From: Mermis nigrescens
Taxonomy: Eukaryota; Nematoda; Enoplea; Mermithida; Mermithidae
Assembly: GCA_036768485.1 (NCBI GenBank)
Contig: JAVLUZ010000340.1
Span: 1,072,701 to 1,136,700, forward strand
Direction: 5' to 3'
Length of the DNA stretch: 64,000 bases
Part shown: positions 37,727 to 48,643 of the stretch, piece by piece
How positions within the stretch are numbered: position 1 is the stretch's first letter
Layout: each line of letters starts with the position of its first letter
Made by a program: the position numbers and the translations under genes
The notes under the pieces: generated by a model
What the model was told of the DNA's origin: nothing
The model's database searches: none
Seen by the model: the letters and a program-made list of their open reading frames with translations, nothing else

Positions 37727-38339
37727 AGATCTTTTTTAGTTAGCATTTCGTCAAAAACTGGTACAACTGCTAAAATGGCCTTAAAGCTGTGCTAATCTTA
37801 AGATTTTGATCAATTTTAAGCACTGATGAAGAAAATTTTTGGTTTAAAAATTCCAAATTTTTTATTCGAGGGTCTAGACCCTAAACTCCCATGTGGATAA
37901 ATGGTCTGGAGTCTTAGCCCACCATAATCTTGAATACCCCTAGATTGCAGAAGATCAATTCACCACGACAAATTGCAGTTTTTAATTCTTTTTCGCGATC
38001 ATTTGGTACCGATGGATAAGATCGATAAGAAACGTCACTTCGCTTTAATTTCTTTGATCGATTTGAACCTCTAAGAATATGAAAAATATTCTTAGAAACA
38101 GAGTTCCCTAAAAGATATGATCTTTAAATTTTTTGGAAAGATTGTTATCTATGTGGCCGGAAAATTTAAAATTTGGATAATTAAAACTCTAGGACGATTG
38201 TATGTAATCAATGCTTCATTTCTTGCATCGATGCGCCGAAGCAAAATAAGGATAGATACGAGTTCAGCATTAGTTTTATTGGAAAATTGGGAAATCCCAT
38301 AAAAATCAATTTGAAATCTGATCCCGATCCTAAATGAAG
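37727..38339. other. Spacer, nothing recognised
   Basis: A faint W-like passage lies at 37950-38030 (cgcgatcatttggtaccg). An open frame at 38117-38302 has no recognisable domain. Confidence 0.35.
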
Positions 38340-39215
38340 TATTCTTCTCTTGCTCCGCACAAAAATTTATATCATCAACTTTATTGCGTCAAACAAGGAA
38401 ACGACTGCTCCTCCTCGTTAGAATGACTGGAGAAAATCTAAATCTCCTATATGCCAGACATAAAAAGATCGAAATGGGACGATTTGGCTCACCAGTTTGG
38501 CGCCACCGGTTCGGCGCCGCCGATTTGACGCCAATCAGTTTGGCACCGCCGAGTTTGGCGCCAAGACAGTTTGGCGCCGCTGTAGAGGAAGGATCAGAAT
38601 TCCTATGCAATAAAGAAAATATTTTTTTAATTTTTTCATGAATGTTGTCACCGTAGACAGAAAGCAGATTTTAACCAGAAAAGTTGCAACTTTTATGGGC
38701 ATAATTTCTGAATAGCGGACCCGTGCTATTCACAGCATGTACAACGTATATATCCTTTCTAAAGCATAACTGCTTACTACGCCCATTTAGAAAATGTTAT
38801 GAAGAACATGATTCTTCCAATCCTTTCTTGAAAAGATCGAAAATTCATTTTGTACCTTTTACATTCTATAAATAAAATACCCCGGTCCTCTATTCTGAAA
38901 TTATGCCACTTTTACGACTAAGTAAAATTTTACAGCATGGTCGACAACTACAATTTATTCCACATGAGGAACAAACACTATTTATTTCGTTTGGAAAAAA
39001 TCTCTGTCAGGATGAATTATTGTGTTTTTGACCGAAATTTTCAACTAAAGTCAAAGTCAATTTGCCACACCTCTATAGGTCACAAGTACTTTCGTTTGTA
39101 TTTAAAAATCGCGCGTTGATTGCAAATACTATCTTTGACATGATAGTGGAACTTTGCAATGTTCGAATTTCGATGAGACCTCAAGACGTAAATGGCAGCG
39201 AACGCTCTGACGGCT
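38340..39215 (+). repeat. Dispersed repeat with GGCGCC minisatellite, copy 2
   Basis: Second copy of the repeat at 150-1020, same orientation. Here the TTTGGCGCC array is shorter (about 38490-38582), and a ~45 bp insertion (38605-38650) separates it from the body. A further GGCGCC array continues at 39424-39530 and 39786-39815. Confidence 0.7.
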
Positions 39216-39423
39216 TTTCGCAATGCGTAAAGCTTTTACGTTTTTATTACCTGGCGATTTAAAAACGCAAATAGAAGTACCTGTGACCAAGGTGCGACAA
39301 GTTACAAGTGACTCCGACTACAGTTTTCAATAAAGCCACTAACTGTTAGTTAAAAACACCACTTTTCAGAAAAAGGCGGAAAAAACTCGACAGGATGAAA
39401 AAGGAAACAGTATCAGAGATACA

Positions 39424-39815
39424 TATGGCGCCAAACCGGCAGCGCCAAAACGGGTTGGCGCCAAACTGGTGGCGCTAAACCGGCGGCGCCGAAACGGCGG
39501 CGCTAGACCAGCGGCGCCAAACCGGCTCACACCTGGGCGTGGGGGTTCGGGGGTATGCACCCCCGGAAACCAAAATACCCCCAGAAATCAAAATACCCCC
39601 CCAGAATTCAATTTTTGAAAATTTTTTCGTTTTTTTCGCAAATTTTTGATGCCAATGGATTGTGCTTGATGAGAAACGTCGAAAAATTGTGTTGTTATCG
39701 CCATACCACCATTTTTGAGGCTATTTTTTGACCTTCAAAAATCATGCACCCCCCAGAATTTTTTGCTGCCCACGTATGAAGTGGCTGCGCCAAAGTGGCG
39801 GCGCCAAAACGTCGT
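39424..39815. repeat. GGCGCC minisatellite split by a W repeat
   Basis: Words of the type GGCGCCAAAC(C/T)GG run from 39424 to 39530 and resume at 39786-39815. Between them lies a complete W copy (39531-39777, plus strand, cacacctgggcgtggg to gctgcccacgtatg). The W element inserted into the array. Confidence 0.75.
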
Positions 39816-40675
39816 AGACCCTGGAAAAGACTATAGTGGTCCCGCTAGCGTATTTCGAAAAGCCACTGAGGATTCGCTGTGGCTATTGTTAAAGATACGT
39901 ATGTAGGCGGGCCTAGCGTTCACCAAATTACCTAACCATTACAAGCGTTCGAACGTAGGCATTCCGCCTATATGCCCATAAATGCGTGGTTACATATATA
40001 CACGATCCAAACGCAGGCAAAATGAGACTCGCTCGCCCAAGTAAATAATAAATAGCATAGTACACTGTTTCATTGTTATTTACGCTAAGTAGGTACCTCA
40101 ATTACTAAACCAACTTTTCCTTGCGTAATTTTACCGCAAGCTCGTGATTCAAGAGAGCTATTTCCAATAATGTTCGTGTTAAAAGAAAGAAAAGGTTAGC
40201 AAAAGATAATCGAATGAAAGCAATGATATGAAATGATATATTCAAGATGCTTGGTGTTTTGATTAAATTTCTCAAAGTTAGTACGTGAAAAAGTTTTTAA
40301 TTTGGGAGACCATATTATATTCATAGATAATAAAATAAGACCCCAGAATAGACACACTTTAATACGATTTCAATAAGAAACGGAAGACAAAAACTGAGCA
40401 ATTCACAAGGAAACAGCGATAGTTAATGACTCTAGGCCATGGGACAGAGCATTCGTTTGGCTAAAATGAAGGTTTTTCAGCAAATTTCTAGCGCGTTTCG
40501 AAATTTTTGGCGCTCAAACTCATCTTCATTTTGCAACCAATATTCTTGTATCAAATTGAGCCATCACCTATCTTTTTTTCCTTTTGCATTTTGAACTGTT
40601 GTGACAAACAAAATCCGTGATATACAAAGAATCGTGTGCAATTTGGGTATGTATTCGCTACGTTCCGATTAATAC

Positions 40676-41226
40676 TATAGTCTGTTTCATTTAACCGAGA
40701 GCTTTTTCAGCAAATGTTTTCGGAGGTTACAGTAACCCCTTCTTTCTTATTTACTGTAGGTCGCTAGATCTCACTATAGCTATGTAGTAAAGACGGTTTT
40801 TTCAACAACATTTTTGCGGCATAATTTATTCTCGTCTTCCAGCATATCAATTAACTTATTAATAAAAATCGCGCATTCAACATATCCTGAGTCGACACTT
40901 TAAACACAATCGACTAAGATGTTAAGAAACGCCGCGAACTCCCGCATAGCTCAGTGGTAAAGCCTCTTGCTTGCAGTCGAAGCAACCCGGGTTCGATTCC
41001 AGCCGATAGCTTTTTGTCTAGCGCACTCACTGTAGTATGTCCCAGCACTGATTAAATGCCTAAATCAAATTTATTTAGGCATATTAGTGCATTAAAAATG
41101 GAAGAATTCTAGCCACTCGCCCTCACTGAGCTGATCTGCCGAAGTACAGTAATTCGTCTTGTTTAGCTTACTGTAACCCTTAAAAGAATTGACTAAAAAC
41201 CTCTCGAATAAATGAAACAGACTATA
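40676..41226. mobile_element. 551 bp MITE with TATAGTCTGTTTCA ends
   Basis: The ends match over about 60 bp in inverted orientation (tatagtctgtttcattta at left; reverse complement at right; both contain cgagag and gttacagtaa). TA at both tips. It belongs to the family of the 169 bp element at 36476. It carries a tRNA-like Pol III unit at 40940-41015. Confidence 0.75.
40940..41015 (+). tRNA. tRNA-like Pol III unit, probably a pseudo-tRNA or SINE head
   Basis: A box TAGCTCAGTGG (40947-40957) and a perfect B box GGTTCGATTCC (40990-41000) are spaced as in tRNA genes, and a TTTTT terminator lies at 41011-41015. The D stem is short and an anticodon-like hairpin can be drawn. The acceptor strands (TCCCGCA and CGATAGC) do not pair, so a functional tRNA is unlikely. 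It could still be transcribed by RNA polymerase III. I assign no isotype. Confidence 0.4.
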
Positions 41227-41755
41227 ATCGATCGTTTGATTTCCAATTTCCAAGCTTTAATATCGTCGATCGTGTTCAATTTTAGTCGTACAACGACTTT
41301 AAAGCCTTCGCCTTCCCGCAAATACTCTGTATTTTAAAATTTGTGCAACTTAGCAAAGACGATTCGAAGTAAAGATAATTATCATCTATTCTGAAAAAAC
41401 TTTAAATCATTTTAAGATTTACTGGATAGTGTAACACACTTTGCCAAATGTTCGAATCAAAAATCCTAGAAGTCCGTTTGCTTTCATTAACTTTTTCTTT
41501 CTATTTAGGCAGACATTGAAAAAAGAGGCTCTAAGACTCATGTGTTTGCGGTAAGATTATGCAAGGAAAAGTTGGCGTGGTAATTAAAGTGCTTAGTGTA
41601 AATAACAATAAAACAGTGTGCTGTTATTTATTATTCACTTTAACGAGCGAGTCTCATTTTGCCTGTGTTTGGATCGTATACCTATATAACTACGCATGGG
41701 CGTATAGGCGGAATGCCTACGTTCGAACGCATGTAATGGTTGCTAGGGTGCTTAA

Positions 41756-43927
41756 CAGGTACCTACTTAAAAACCAAAGATGAGGATACACATTAAATTT
41801 TGTTCTCCCCCCAAACTAGTTTTACTACTGAAATTGACTTATTTGGAGTTGGCATAACAAATGGGCGTGGGGCTGGAGGGGTTCACACCCCCGGAGTTGA
41901 AAACCCCGCAGATAACTGTAGACCTCAGTATGCTATTTTAAACTATATTTTTGGCAATTTTTGGCGATTTCATCCAGTCAGACTTTTCTTGCTACCCAAT
42001 GTATGGTAGGCATCATAAGTGCATAGGCAGAAACTAAGTGATAGACTAAAATCGCAAAAAAAGCAACAAGACGTTCGACCCTAGGATTATACCATTATTT
42101 GCGGAGGTCTGATTCTGGTTATATAAACCGACCTGTCCACCTGTGGATAAAAAGGATTTTGACATTTTTTTCGAGAATTCTCATTTTTTTAGGAAAACTA
42201 ATTTGTGACTCATATACTGCTTAATCCTTATCAGCGTGTCGATATGTATATGGAGTGGGCGCATCTAGCGATGTATAGTCTACATTTAATTATTAGAGAC
42301 TGGGCAACATGGCTACAAAATTGAGCCTTAATTCTCATTTTTTATCTTATATTCTTATCTTTAACAGCACTAGTCTGAAACTTTGTCTTAACTCGTTTTG
42401 GCTCCAGTTACATCCTTCTTAATGGTTTATTCATTTTTCCAGCTTTTCAGATGCATCCCCTGGTTGTGTTTTACGCAACAGAAACCTACTTTTTCTCCTT
42501 TACCATTGATGTCCACAAAGTGCCTATTTTATGCATTAGAATAGTTTTAATTTAAGTTGCATCTGTTTTAAAACTGATTCTTTTAAAAAAAGTAACACAC
42601 ATATATAGAAAGAGCAAAAAATTGCATTAATTGAAAGTAATAACTCTCAAAATGTAAAAGAAGGTGTATAATAAATGATATTAGTTTGATAATAGGATAA
42701 TTGATCCAAACACAATATACCTAATAATGATCGACAATAAGCTGACAGATTGCACTTACAGCATTGATTTGATATATGATTATCGTAATCCGTCGCCTTA
42801 CTTTTGAATAAATTCATAAAATTTATGCGTAAACTTATGTGAAACAGAAGGACTCGAAGGACTCTTTCCTGATGGTGCCTTTCGACTGCAAAAACAGGAT
42901 GGTAAAGGGAGAATTAAGTATGTTTCGAAATTCTTGCGACTTTCTCACACTAAAGTGATTCAAAAAGCAGTACACTGCGTTTTTAGCGTACCACAATGGT
43001 TTTTCGAGTTAATCTAACAAAGTACAAGGAACCACACCTTAGGTCTAATTTCATTAACAAGAACATAAAATTATCTATCAATTTACAGAAAAATTTTCGT
43101 AAGATCTTAAAAGCACAAAGGTTTGTGGATAAAAACATTCAAAACTACAGTAATTTTCCAATATGGCTGCCTACATGGCTAAAAATGACAAATGCGAATT
43201 CTTGATCAAATTGAACGAGCGAGTAATCATTCGAAAGCTCATTTCACGCTCTTTTCATATTGAGCTCAATCATTCAATAATATACAACCTGTGGCGCATA
43301 ATAAGCATAGCTTATGGGGACAGCCGTATTGGAAAAATTTAAAACGAGTTCGTAGAGTGAATAGCGGGCTTAGAAGAAAGAGCAAAAACGAAAATTTTAG
43401 AGAATACTAAAACGGAACTATTTTGCCAGTTTTCAGCATAATGTAACAGACTAGTAAAAAATGTTATTTTTGCTATATGGTATATTGTAGTTATAACGAA
43501 TTGAAAGTTTTTCTTGCAAAATAGTTTCATACTTTTGCTTAGTATTCAGAAAACTTTACTTTTCTGAAATCGCTTCAGTGGTTCTTGAGATTAACTCAAA
43601 AAACTATATCTGACACTTTATCTTCATTAGTGGTTTTGTGTAGTTTCAGATTACATTATGTTTATTAACTGATTAATTAGTAGGAACAAATTTGAGAAAC
43701 AAAATGTACATCATTTGAAAGGAAATTCAATTATCTTTCTCAAAGGAGCTCAATTATTTAATCATGTTAGAGCTATACAAGGCTACTTTTCAAAATGTAA
43801 TAAATTTTTGAAAATCAGTGAAATTGCAGTGAGTAGAAATTCAGCCAATCAGCGTAAAGACTTTCATCCGGTAAACTATCGTCTATTGCACGTCATTTGG
43901 CCCTTAAGGCGTCTTGTATTAATTCAT
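41756..43927. other. Interval with repeat relics, no gene seen
   Basis: 41862-42008 is a much diverged W relic (gggcgtggggctgg to gctacccaatgtatgg). 42715-42852 is a degenerate copy of the 169 bp MITE. The remainder is AT-rich and unique. Open frames at 42996-43205 and 43715-43960 show no recognisable domain. Confidence 0.4.
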
Positions 43928-44225
43928 GGTTCAGTAAAGAACTTCGAAGAAGTTCTATAGAGGTTCGATAAGGAACTTCGAAGAAGTTCTATAGAGGTTC
44001 GATAAATAACTTTGATAGAAGTTCCATAGCAGACTGTCGAACTTCGAAGAAGTTCTATAAAAGTTCGATGAAGAACTTCGAAGAAGTTCTATAGAAGTTC
44101 GATAAATAACTTTGATTGAAGTTCTATAGAAGACTGTCGAAGTTCGATAAGACGCAAATTGAAGTTCGATAAATTTTTAAAGAACTTCGATTGAATGCAC
44201 ATTGAAGTTCGTCGAACTTCGAGAC
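43928..44225. repeat. Palindromic higher-order tandem array (GAACTTCGAAGAAGTTC)
   Basis: Monomers of about 31-34 bp each carry GAACTTC and GAAGTTC as inverted words around a 3 bp spacer, followed by tatagaggttcgata. Two similar monomers followed by a variant (taactttgatagaagttc) make a unit of about 100 bp that repeats, so the array has a higher-order structure. It decays into single aagttcga words by 44225. It lies just outside the left arm of the inverted pair at 44276. Noncoding. Confidence 0.8.
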
Positions 44226-44275
44226 AAAGTGCAACAAATCTTTAATATAACTTCGATGTTGTGCAAATCGATTCG

Positions 44276-44970
44276 TTGTTGAATAACAAACCTGGAATTG
44301 TATTGATTTTCAGTAGCCCATTTCTGAGTCATGTAGAAACAGACTATAATTAATGCATGCACCTTCATAATTTATACTTATCTTTGTTGGCGATACGATG
44401 ACCTTACACTCATCTGTCTAGCGACCCAAAGATGTTTTTCTATACGCACCTTCAAACATTCTCGCTAGAAAAAGATCTAAGACTTGACTTGTTTTTAAAT
44501 GAAAATCCAACATTAAATGAAATTGAAATTTGGAAATCCAGAAAGATATTTAATATTGCAAGAAATGGAATAAGGCAAAGCTTTTTGCAAGCATAAATCG
44601 ATATAATCAAAGCTCACGCTTATGTGAAATTTAATTTTGTCATTTTCAACCAGACTTTACAGGTATCAATAAAGCAGCACAATTGCGATTTAAATTCCTA
44701 AATTAGTTGATTGAGATTTTTTTCAATTTATAATGCTGTTCGAATGAAGGAACTCTTTTCTTATATTTAGTCTTAGCTTAATTTTATGATCCATCAAAAA
44801 ATAATTTAAGTTCGTAAACTTCAATTTTAAAATTTTACGACAATTTTAATTTTAAAAATTGTTTTTACACGGTATATTATATTTTAAAAAAATGTAATAA
44901 CTTTGAAATTTGTATTGAAATTTTAACTTTAAATGCCTTTTAGAATAGTTATTTTTTAAATGAAGATGAA
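44276..44970 (-). mobile_element. Left arm of a ~3.9 kb inverted pair
   Basis: Starting with ttgttgaataacaaacc, this arm is the diverged reverse complement of 47500-48210. Matching landmarks are tgtattgatttt, the end-like gaaacagactata, gcgtatagaaaaa/tttttctatacgc, tttctggatttcc/ggaaatccagaaa, and gcagcacaattgcgattta. It is either one arm of a foldback element or one of two opposed copies of a ~700 bp repeat. No gene. Confidence 0.6.
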
Positions 44971-46347
44971 AACAACTGTGTAGGTATGGTCGGTTTTACT
45001 AAGTTTGGTCATGAATTTTAAAACTATTTCTGGCAATAAGCTGGCAGATTGCAATTATAGCACTGATCTGATCTGGTATATAATTATCGTGACCCTCGAC
45101 TCGGTGTCGATTAAAATTATTAGAACTTATGCACGAAGTTAGTGAAGCAGACTAGGTACCTACGTATACAGTCTACGAAGCTGACATGAGCTGTATAGAT
45201 AATTAATGCGCACAGATTTTTTGCACGAAATATATATATATATATATAATTCGGCACTTTACAGTATGTATACGACGATTAAAGCAGCATGTAGGGAGCG
45301 CACATTATGCTATATATCCTTCCCAGTGCTTAAAGTCGTTTGTGCTTAATAATGGGGTTGGGATTAGCTGCGACAACAGAAATCTATCCTACTCTAGTTC
45401 ACGTATTTGAGGACGAGGTCAACATCACAAACCTATGTATGCACTCCGTGCCCATAATAAGGCATAAATTGTTTCATCCTAAGTGGTGAAAAAAATCTGT
45501 TTTCTTCCTCATAATGAAGTATCGTGGCAGGGCCTAACGGTATAGTCTACAAAACGGAATTGCGGAATAAATTTATTAGGAAACCTTATTCAGGTCGCCA
45601 ATAATAATTAATTGACTGAATTAGAAAAAGGATGGGTATACAATATGCGAGATTATCAAAAACAAGATGGAAAATCTAATTTTTATTTCATTTGTCTCGT
45701 GAACTAGGTGAATAAAATTGGAATGAAAGAAAGTCGGCACTCAAGAAAGTGTAGGCTGAAAATTTTCAATATACATACGTAGGTGCCGCCCGATTTTCGG
45801 TTTTTGACAAATATCCTTAATTTAAAAACAGCTTTAGAGTAAATATGTCTACAGAATAATTATGTTGATTTTTTTACAATCAAATTCAATTAAGAAACCA
45901 TTTTCACTGTTTTAGCATTTGTTTTGAACCTTTAATGCTTTGCTTTATGATTTTTAGAGTCTTATCAATTAGAAAAAATTGTTCAATTAAAGACATTATC
46001 GTCAACATAGTTGCATTAAATGAATGAGAACATCGGCTAATTGGCTTGACTACAAATACAAATGCCCGTTCGTTGGGTTGAGTTCCTAGAAAATATCGGT
46101 TCTTGCCTTTCATATGAAAATTTTAAACTGCGCGCAATTCGACGGACTGTGTGTTCTGTCCGTTTGACGATCAGTATAGCATCTTGCCTTAAATAAGTTT
46201 TACCTACATGGCACGATTACATGTCCAATGACCCCTATCGTGATGTGAGTCCTTTCTACTCGCCATTGTTTAATTCAACTCATAAATCAACTCAAGCGCA
46301 CATTCATGATTTGCTATATAGTGAAATACTAGCAAACAAGATGTCGC
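44971..46347. other. Spacer with a degenerate MITE, no gene seen
   Basis: 45000-45157 is a degenerate copy of the 169 bp MITE (aataagctggcagattgc, ttatgcacgaagtt). 45228-45249 is a short (TA)n run. No coding motif recognised; the minus-strand frame at 45904-46113 has no recognisable domain. Confidence 0.4.
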
Positions 46348-46812
46348 CATACCTGGGCGTGGGGGTTTTGGGGGTAAACCAAAAATACAAACAAAAATAC
46401 CCCCCCCCCCCAATTCAATTTTTGAAATTTTTTTCGTTTTTTTTCGCAATTTTTTGTGGCCAATGGATAGTGTAAAAATAATAGCTGCGACCGGAACTCG
46501 AACCCAGGACCATGGTTGACCGGACCACTGCTCTTGCCAACTGAGCTATCGCGAGACGATTTCGAAAGTGTAGTGTTCCACTTAAACTCCTCCCTCTTTT
46601 GAAGTAACTGGACTTGGAATCAATAGCAACCGAGCCGTTCCTACTCGAGACTTCCAGTGTAAAAATAGTAGCTGCGACCGGGACTCGAACCCTTGACCAC
46701 GGTTGACCGGACGCTGCTCTTTCCAACTGAGCTATCGCAGACGATTTCGAAAAAGTAGTGTTCCACTTACAATAGTGCTCGGTGAGAAACGTATTTTTTT
46801 CGCCATAACACT
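46348..46812 (+). mobile_element. W repeat copy split by a tRNA-derived insertion
   Basis: The W copy runs 46348-46472 and resumes at 46778-46812, with the same six bases ATAGTG at 46467-46472 and 46772-46777. Leaving out the 46473-46777 stretch restores the W core found in other copies (ccaatggatagtgc then gagaaacg). This copy is the first of three W copies arranged head to tail up to 47305. Confidence 0.75.
46473..46771 (-). mobile_element. Dimeric tRNA-derived SINE-like insertion, 299 bp
   Basis: On the minus strand two tRNA-like units (46671-46742 and 46484-46557) each have an A box TAGCTCAGTTGG, a B box (GGTTCGAGTCC or GGTTCGAGTTC) and a following T-rich stop (atttttacac). Each is preceded by aagtggaacactac and cgaaatcgtc, so the whole ~190 bp unit is repeated with a linker between. 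Flanking ATAGTG repeats form a 6 bp target-site duplication. The anticodon arms do not fold convincingly and lack T33, so these are tRNA-derived heads rather than working tRNAs. No LINE-like 3' tail or poly-A is seen. Confidence 0.7.
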
Positions 46813-47305
46813 ATACCTGGGCGTGGGATTGGGGAAGGGGTATGCACTCCCCCAGAAACCAAAATACCCTTCAAAATTTAATTTTTAAAATTTTTTATGT
46901 TTTTTTTCGCTATTTTGTGATGCCAACGGATAGTGCTTGATGAGAAACGTTGAAAAATGGTGTTTTTTGCTATACCGTGCGCCCCCCCCCAGATTTTTTG
47001 ACCTTTGAAAAAAATCTAGCACGCCCCAGAATTTGGTGCCGCCCATATCTGGGCGTGGAGAGGGTTTGGGGGACCCCTGAGAAACCAAAATACCCCCTCC
47101 CAGAAACCGAAATACCTCCCCCAAATTCAATTTTTGAAAATTTTTTTGTCCTTTTCACAAATTTTTGATGCCAATGGATAGTACTCGATGAGAAACGTTG
47201 AGAAATTGTTTTTTCCGCCATACTACCGTTTTTAAGGCCATTTTTTGACCTTTGAAAAAGTCTTGCAATCCACCCCCCAGAAATTTGGTGGCGCCCACCT
47301 ATGGT
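46813..47305 (+). mobile_element. Two further W repeat copies, head to tail
   Basis: Copies at 46813-47046 and 47047-47305 follow directly on the interrupted one. Each has cctgggcgtgg, the core gatgccaa(c/t)ggatagt, and ends gcccat or gcgcccacctatgg. The tight junctions suggest tandem duplication or target preference for W ends. Confidence 0.75.
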
Positions 47306-47499
47306 GGTCGTCACACATAACGAGAGAATAAAATTAATATGGACATCCACGTCTAAACATTATCAATCAGATGCATGCAAGGGCTTTAAAACGCGATTGT
47401 GACTTAGAATTTATAATTCCAACCATACATTTAGAAATTGATTTAAATCCGATATCAGAAGTCCAGACATAATACTAATGAACTAAATACTTAAGTTAG

Positions 47500-48210
47500 C
47501 TTTTAAAAACAATATTCTTTCAAATTTTACGCTCTTAAATTAAAATTTTAATATGAATTTTAGACATATTACATTTTTGATAATATACGTATGCAAACAA
47601 TTTTTTAAAATTGAAATTTTTGCAAAATTTCAAAATTTTTTAAACTAATACATTTTTTGACGGATCATAAAATTAAGCTAAGACTAAATGTCAGGAAAGG
47701 GCTCCTTCATTCGAACCAGCAGTGCGTTATAAATTGAACAAATGTCGCTCAACTAATTTTAGAATTTAAATCGCAATTGTGCTGCTTTATTTATACCTGT
47801 AAAGTTTGGGTGAAAATGACAAAATTAAATTCCAGATTAAAAAACCTCGATTAAAACATAAGGGTGAGCTTCGATTTTATCGATTTATGCTTGCAAAAAA
47901 GTTTCGCTTATTCCATTTCTTTCAATTAAATATCTTTCTGGATTTCCAAATTTCAATCTCATTTAATGTAGATGATTTCATTTTAAGACAAGTCAAGTCA
48001 GTAGATCTTTTTCTAGCGAGAGCGTTTTGAAGGTGCGTATAGAAAAAGCGTCTTTGGGTCACTCGCTAACCAGATGGGTGCAAGGTCATGCTATCGTCCA
48101 ATAAAGATGAGCATAAATTATGTTGGCGCATGCATTAATTATAGTCTGTTTCACATGACTCGGAAATGGGCTACCAAAAATCAATACAATTCTAGGTTAT
48201 TATTCAACAA
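47500..48210 (+). mobile_element. Right arm of the ~3.9 kb inverted pair
   Basis: Complement of 44276-44970. Near its outer end the string attatagtctgtttcacatg matches the tip of the 36476/40676 MITE family. The open frame 47806-48030 lies in the arm and is not supported. Confidence 0.6.
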
Positions 48211-48643
48211 GGTAGGTACTTAGGTACCTACGAAAATATTTGTAGATAGTGTATCTACACGTACCCTTACACTTACGGCTATAGCGCATCTTAGTGCGTT
48301 TATTTTGACCATCCGGTCTTTGAGTTCCATTTTGGCGATCCAGCCATATTTTCCGATCACTTTACAGTCGGATAGAATCCGACAGTAGGACATTGCGGAG
48401 TCTATCCAGCCACACAGTGTCATTTGGTTGGACCTTATTTTGCTACGTGTTGCGAGGGACACGCAAATGCGAATTTACTGTGGAACCCAATAAGTCCCCT
48501 TTAATTTCTTTACATTCAAATCATAGGCAACATGACCGCTATTCACGTTAACCCTGTGCAGAGACCAGAGAAATCCATGCGCAAGTAGCGCTCATTTTTG
48601 TTATAAAAACATTACATTCTCTTTTCTTCTTATCTCTTACTGT
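48211..48643. other. Spacer, nothing recognised
   Basis: Unique DNA between the inverted pair and the LTR-like repeats. A minus-strand frame at 48220-48462 has no recognisable domain. Confidence 0.35.

Larger units (their letters stand above)
39920..41755. mobile_element. Foldback element H, 1.8 kb, with another MITE at its centre
   Basis: Left arm from about 39920 (aaccattacaagcgttcgaa, cgtaggcattccgcctat, gatccaaacgcaggcaaaat) is the reverse complement of the right arm ending about 41755. Pairing continues inward through accaacttttccttgc. Arms are over 200 bp and probably longer but diverged. The unpaired centre is occupied by the 551 bp element at 40676-41226. No transposase. Confidence 0.65.

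Noticed and set aside
43937..44120. Heat-shock element array (GAA..TTC words)
   Set aside because: The spacing between GAA and TTC is one base, not the two bases of the nGAAnnTTCn heat-shock consensus.
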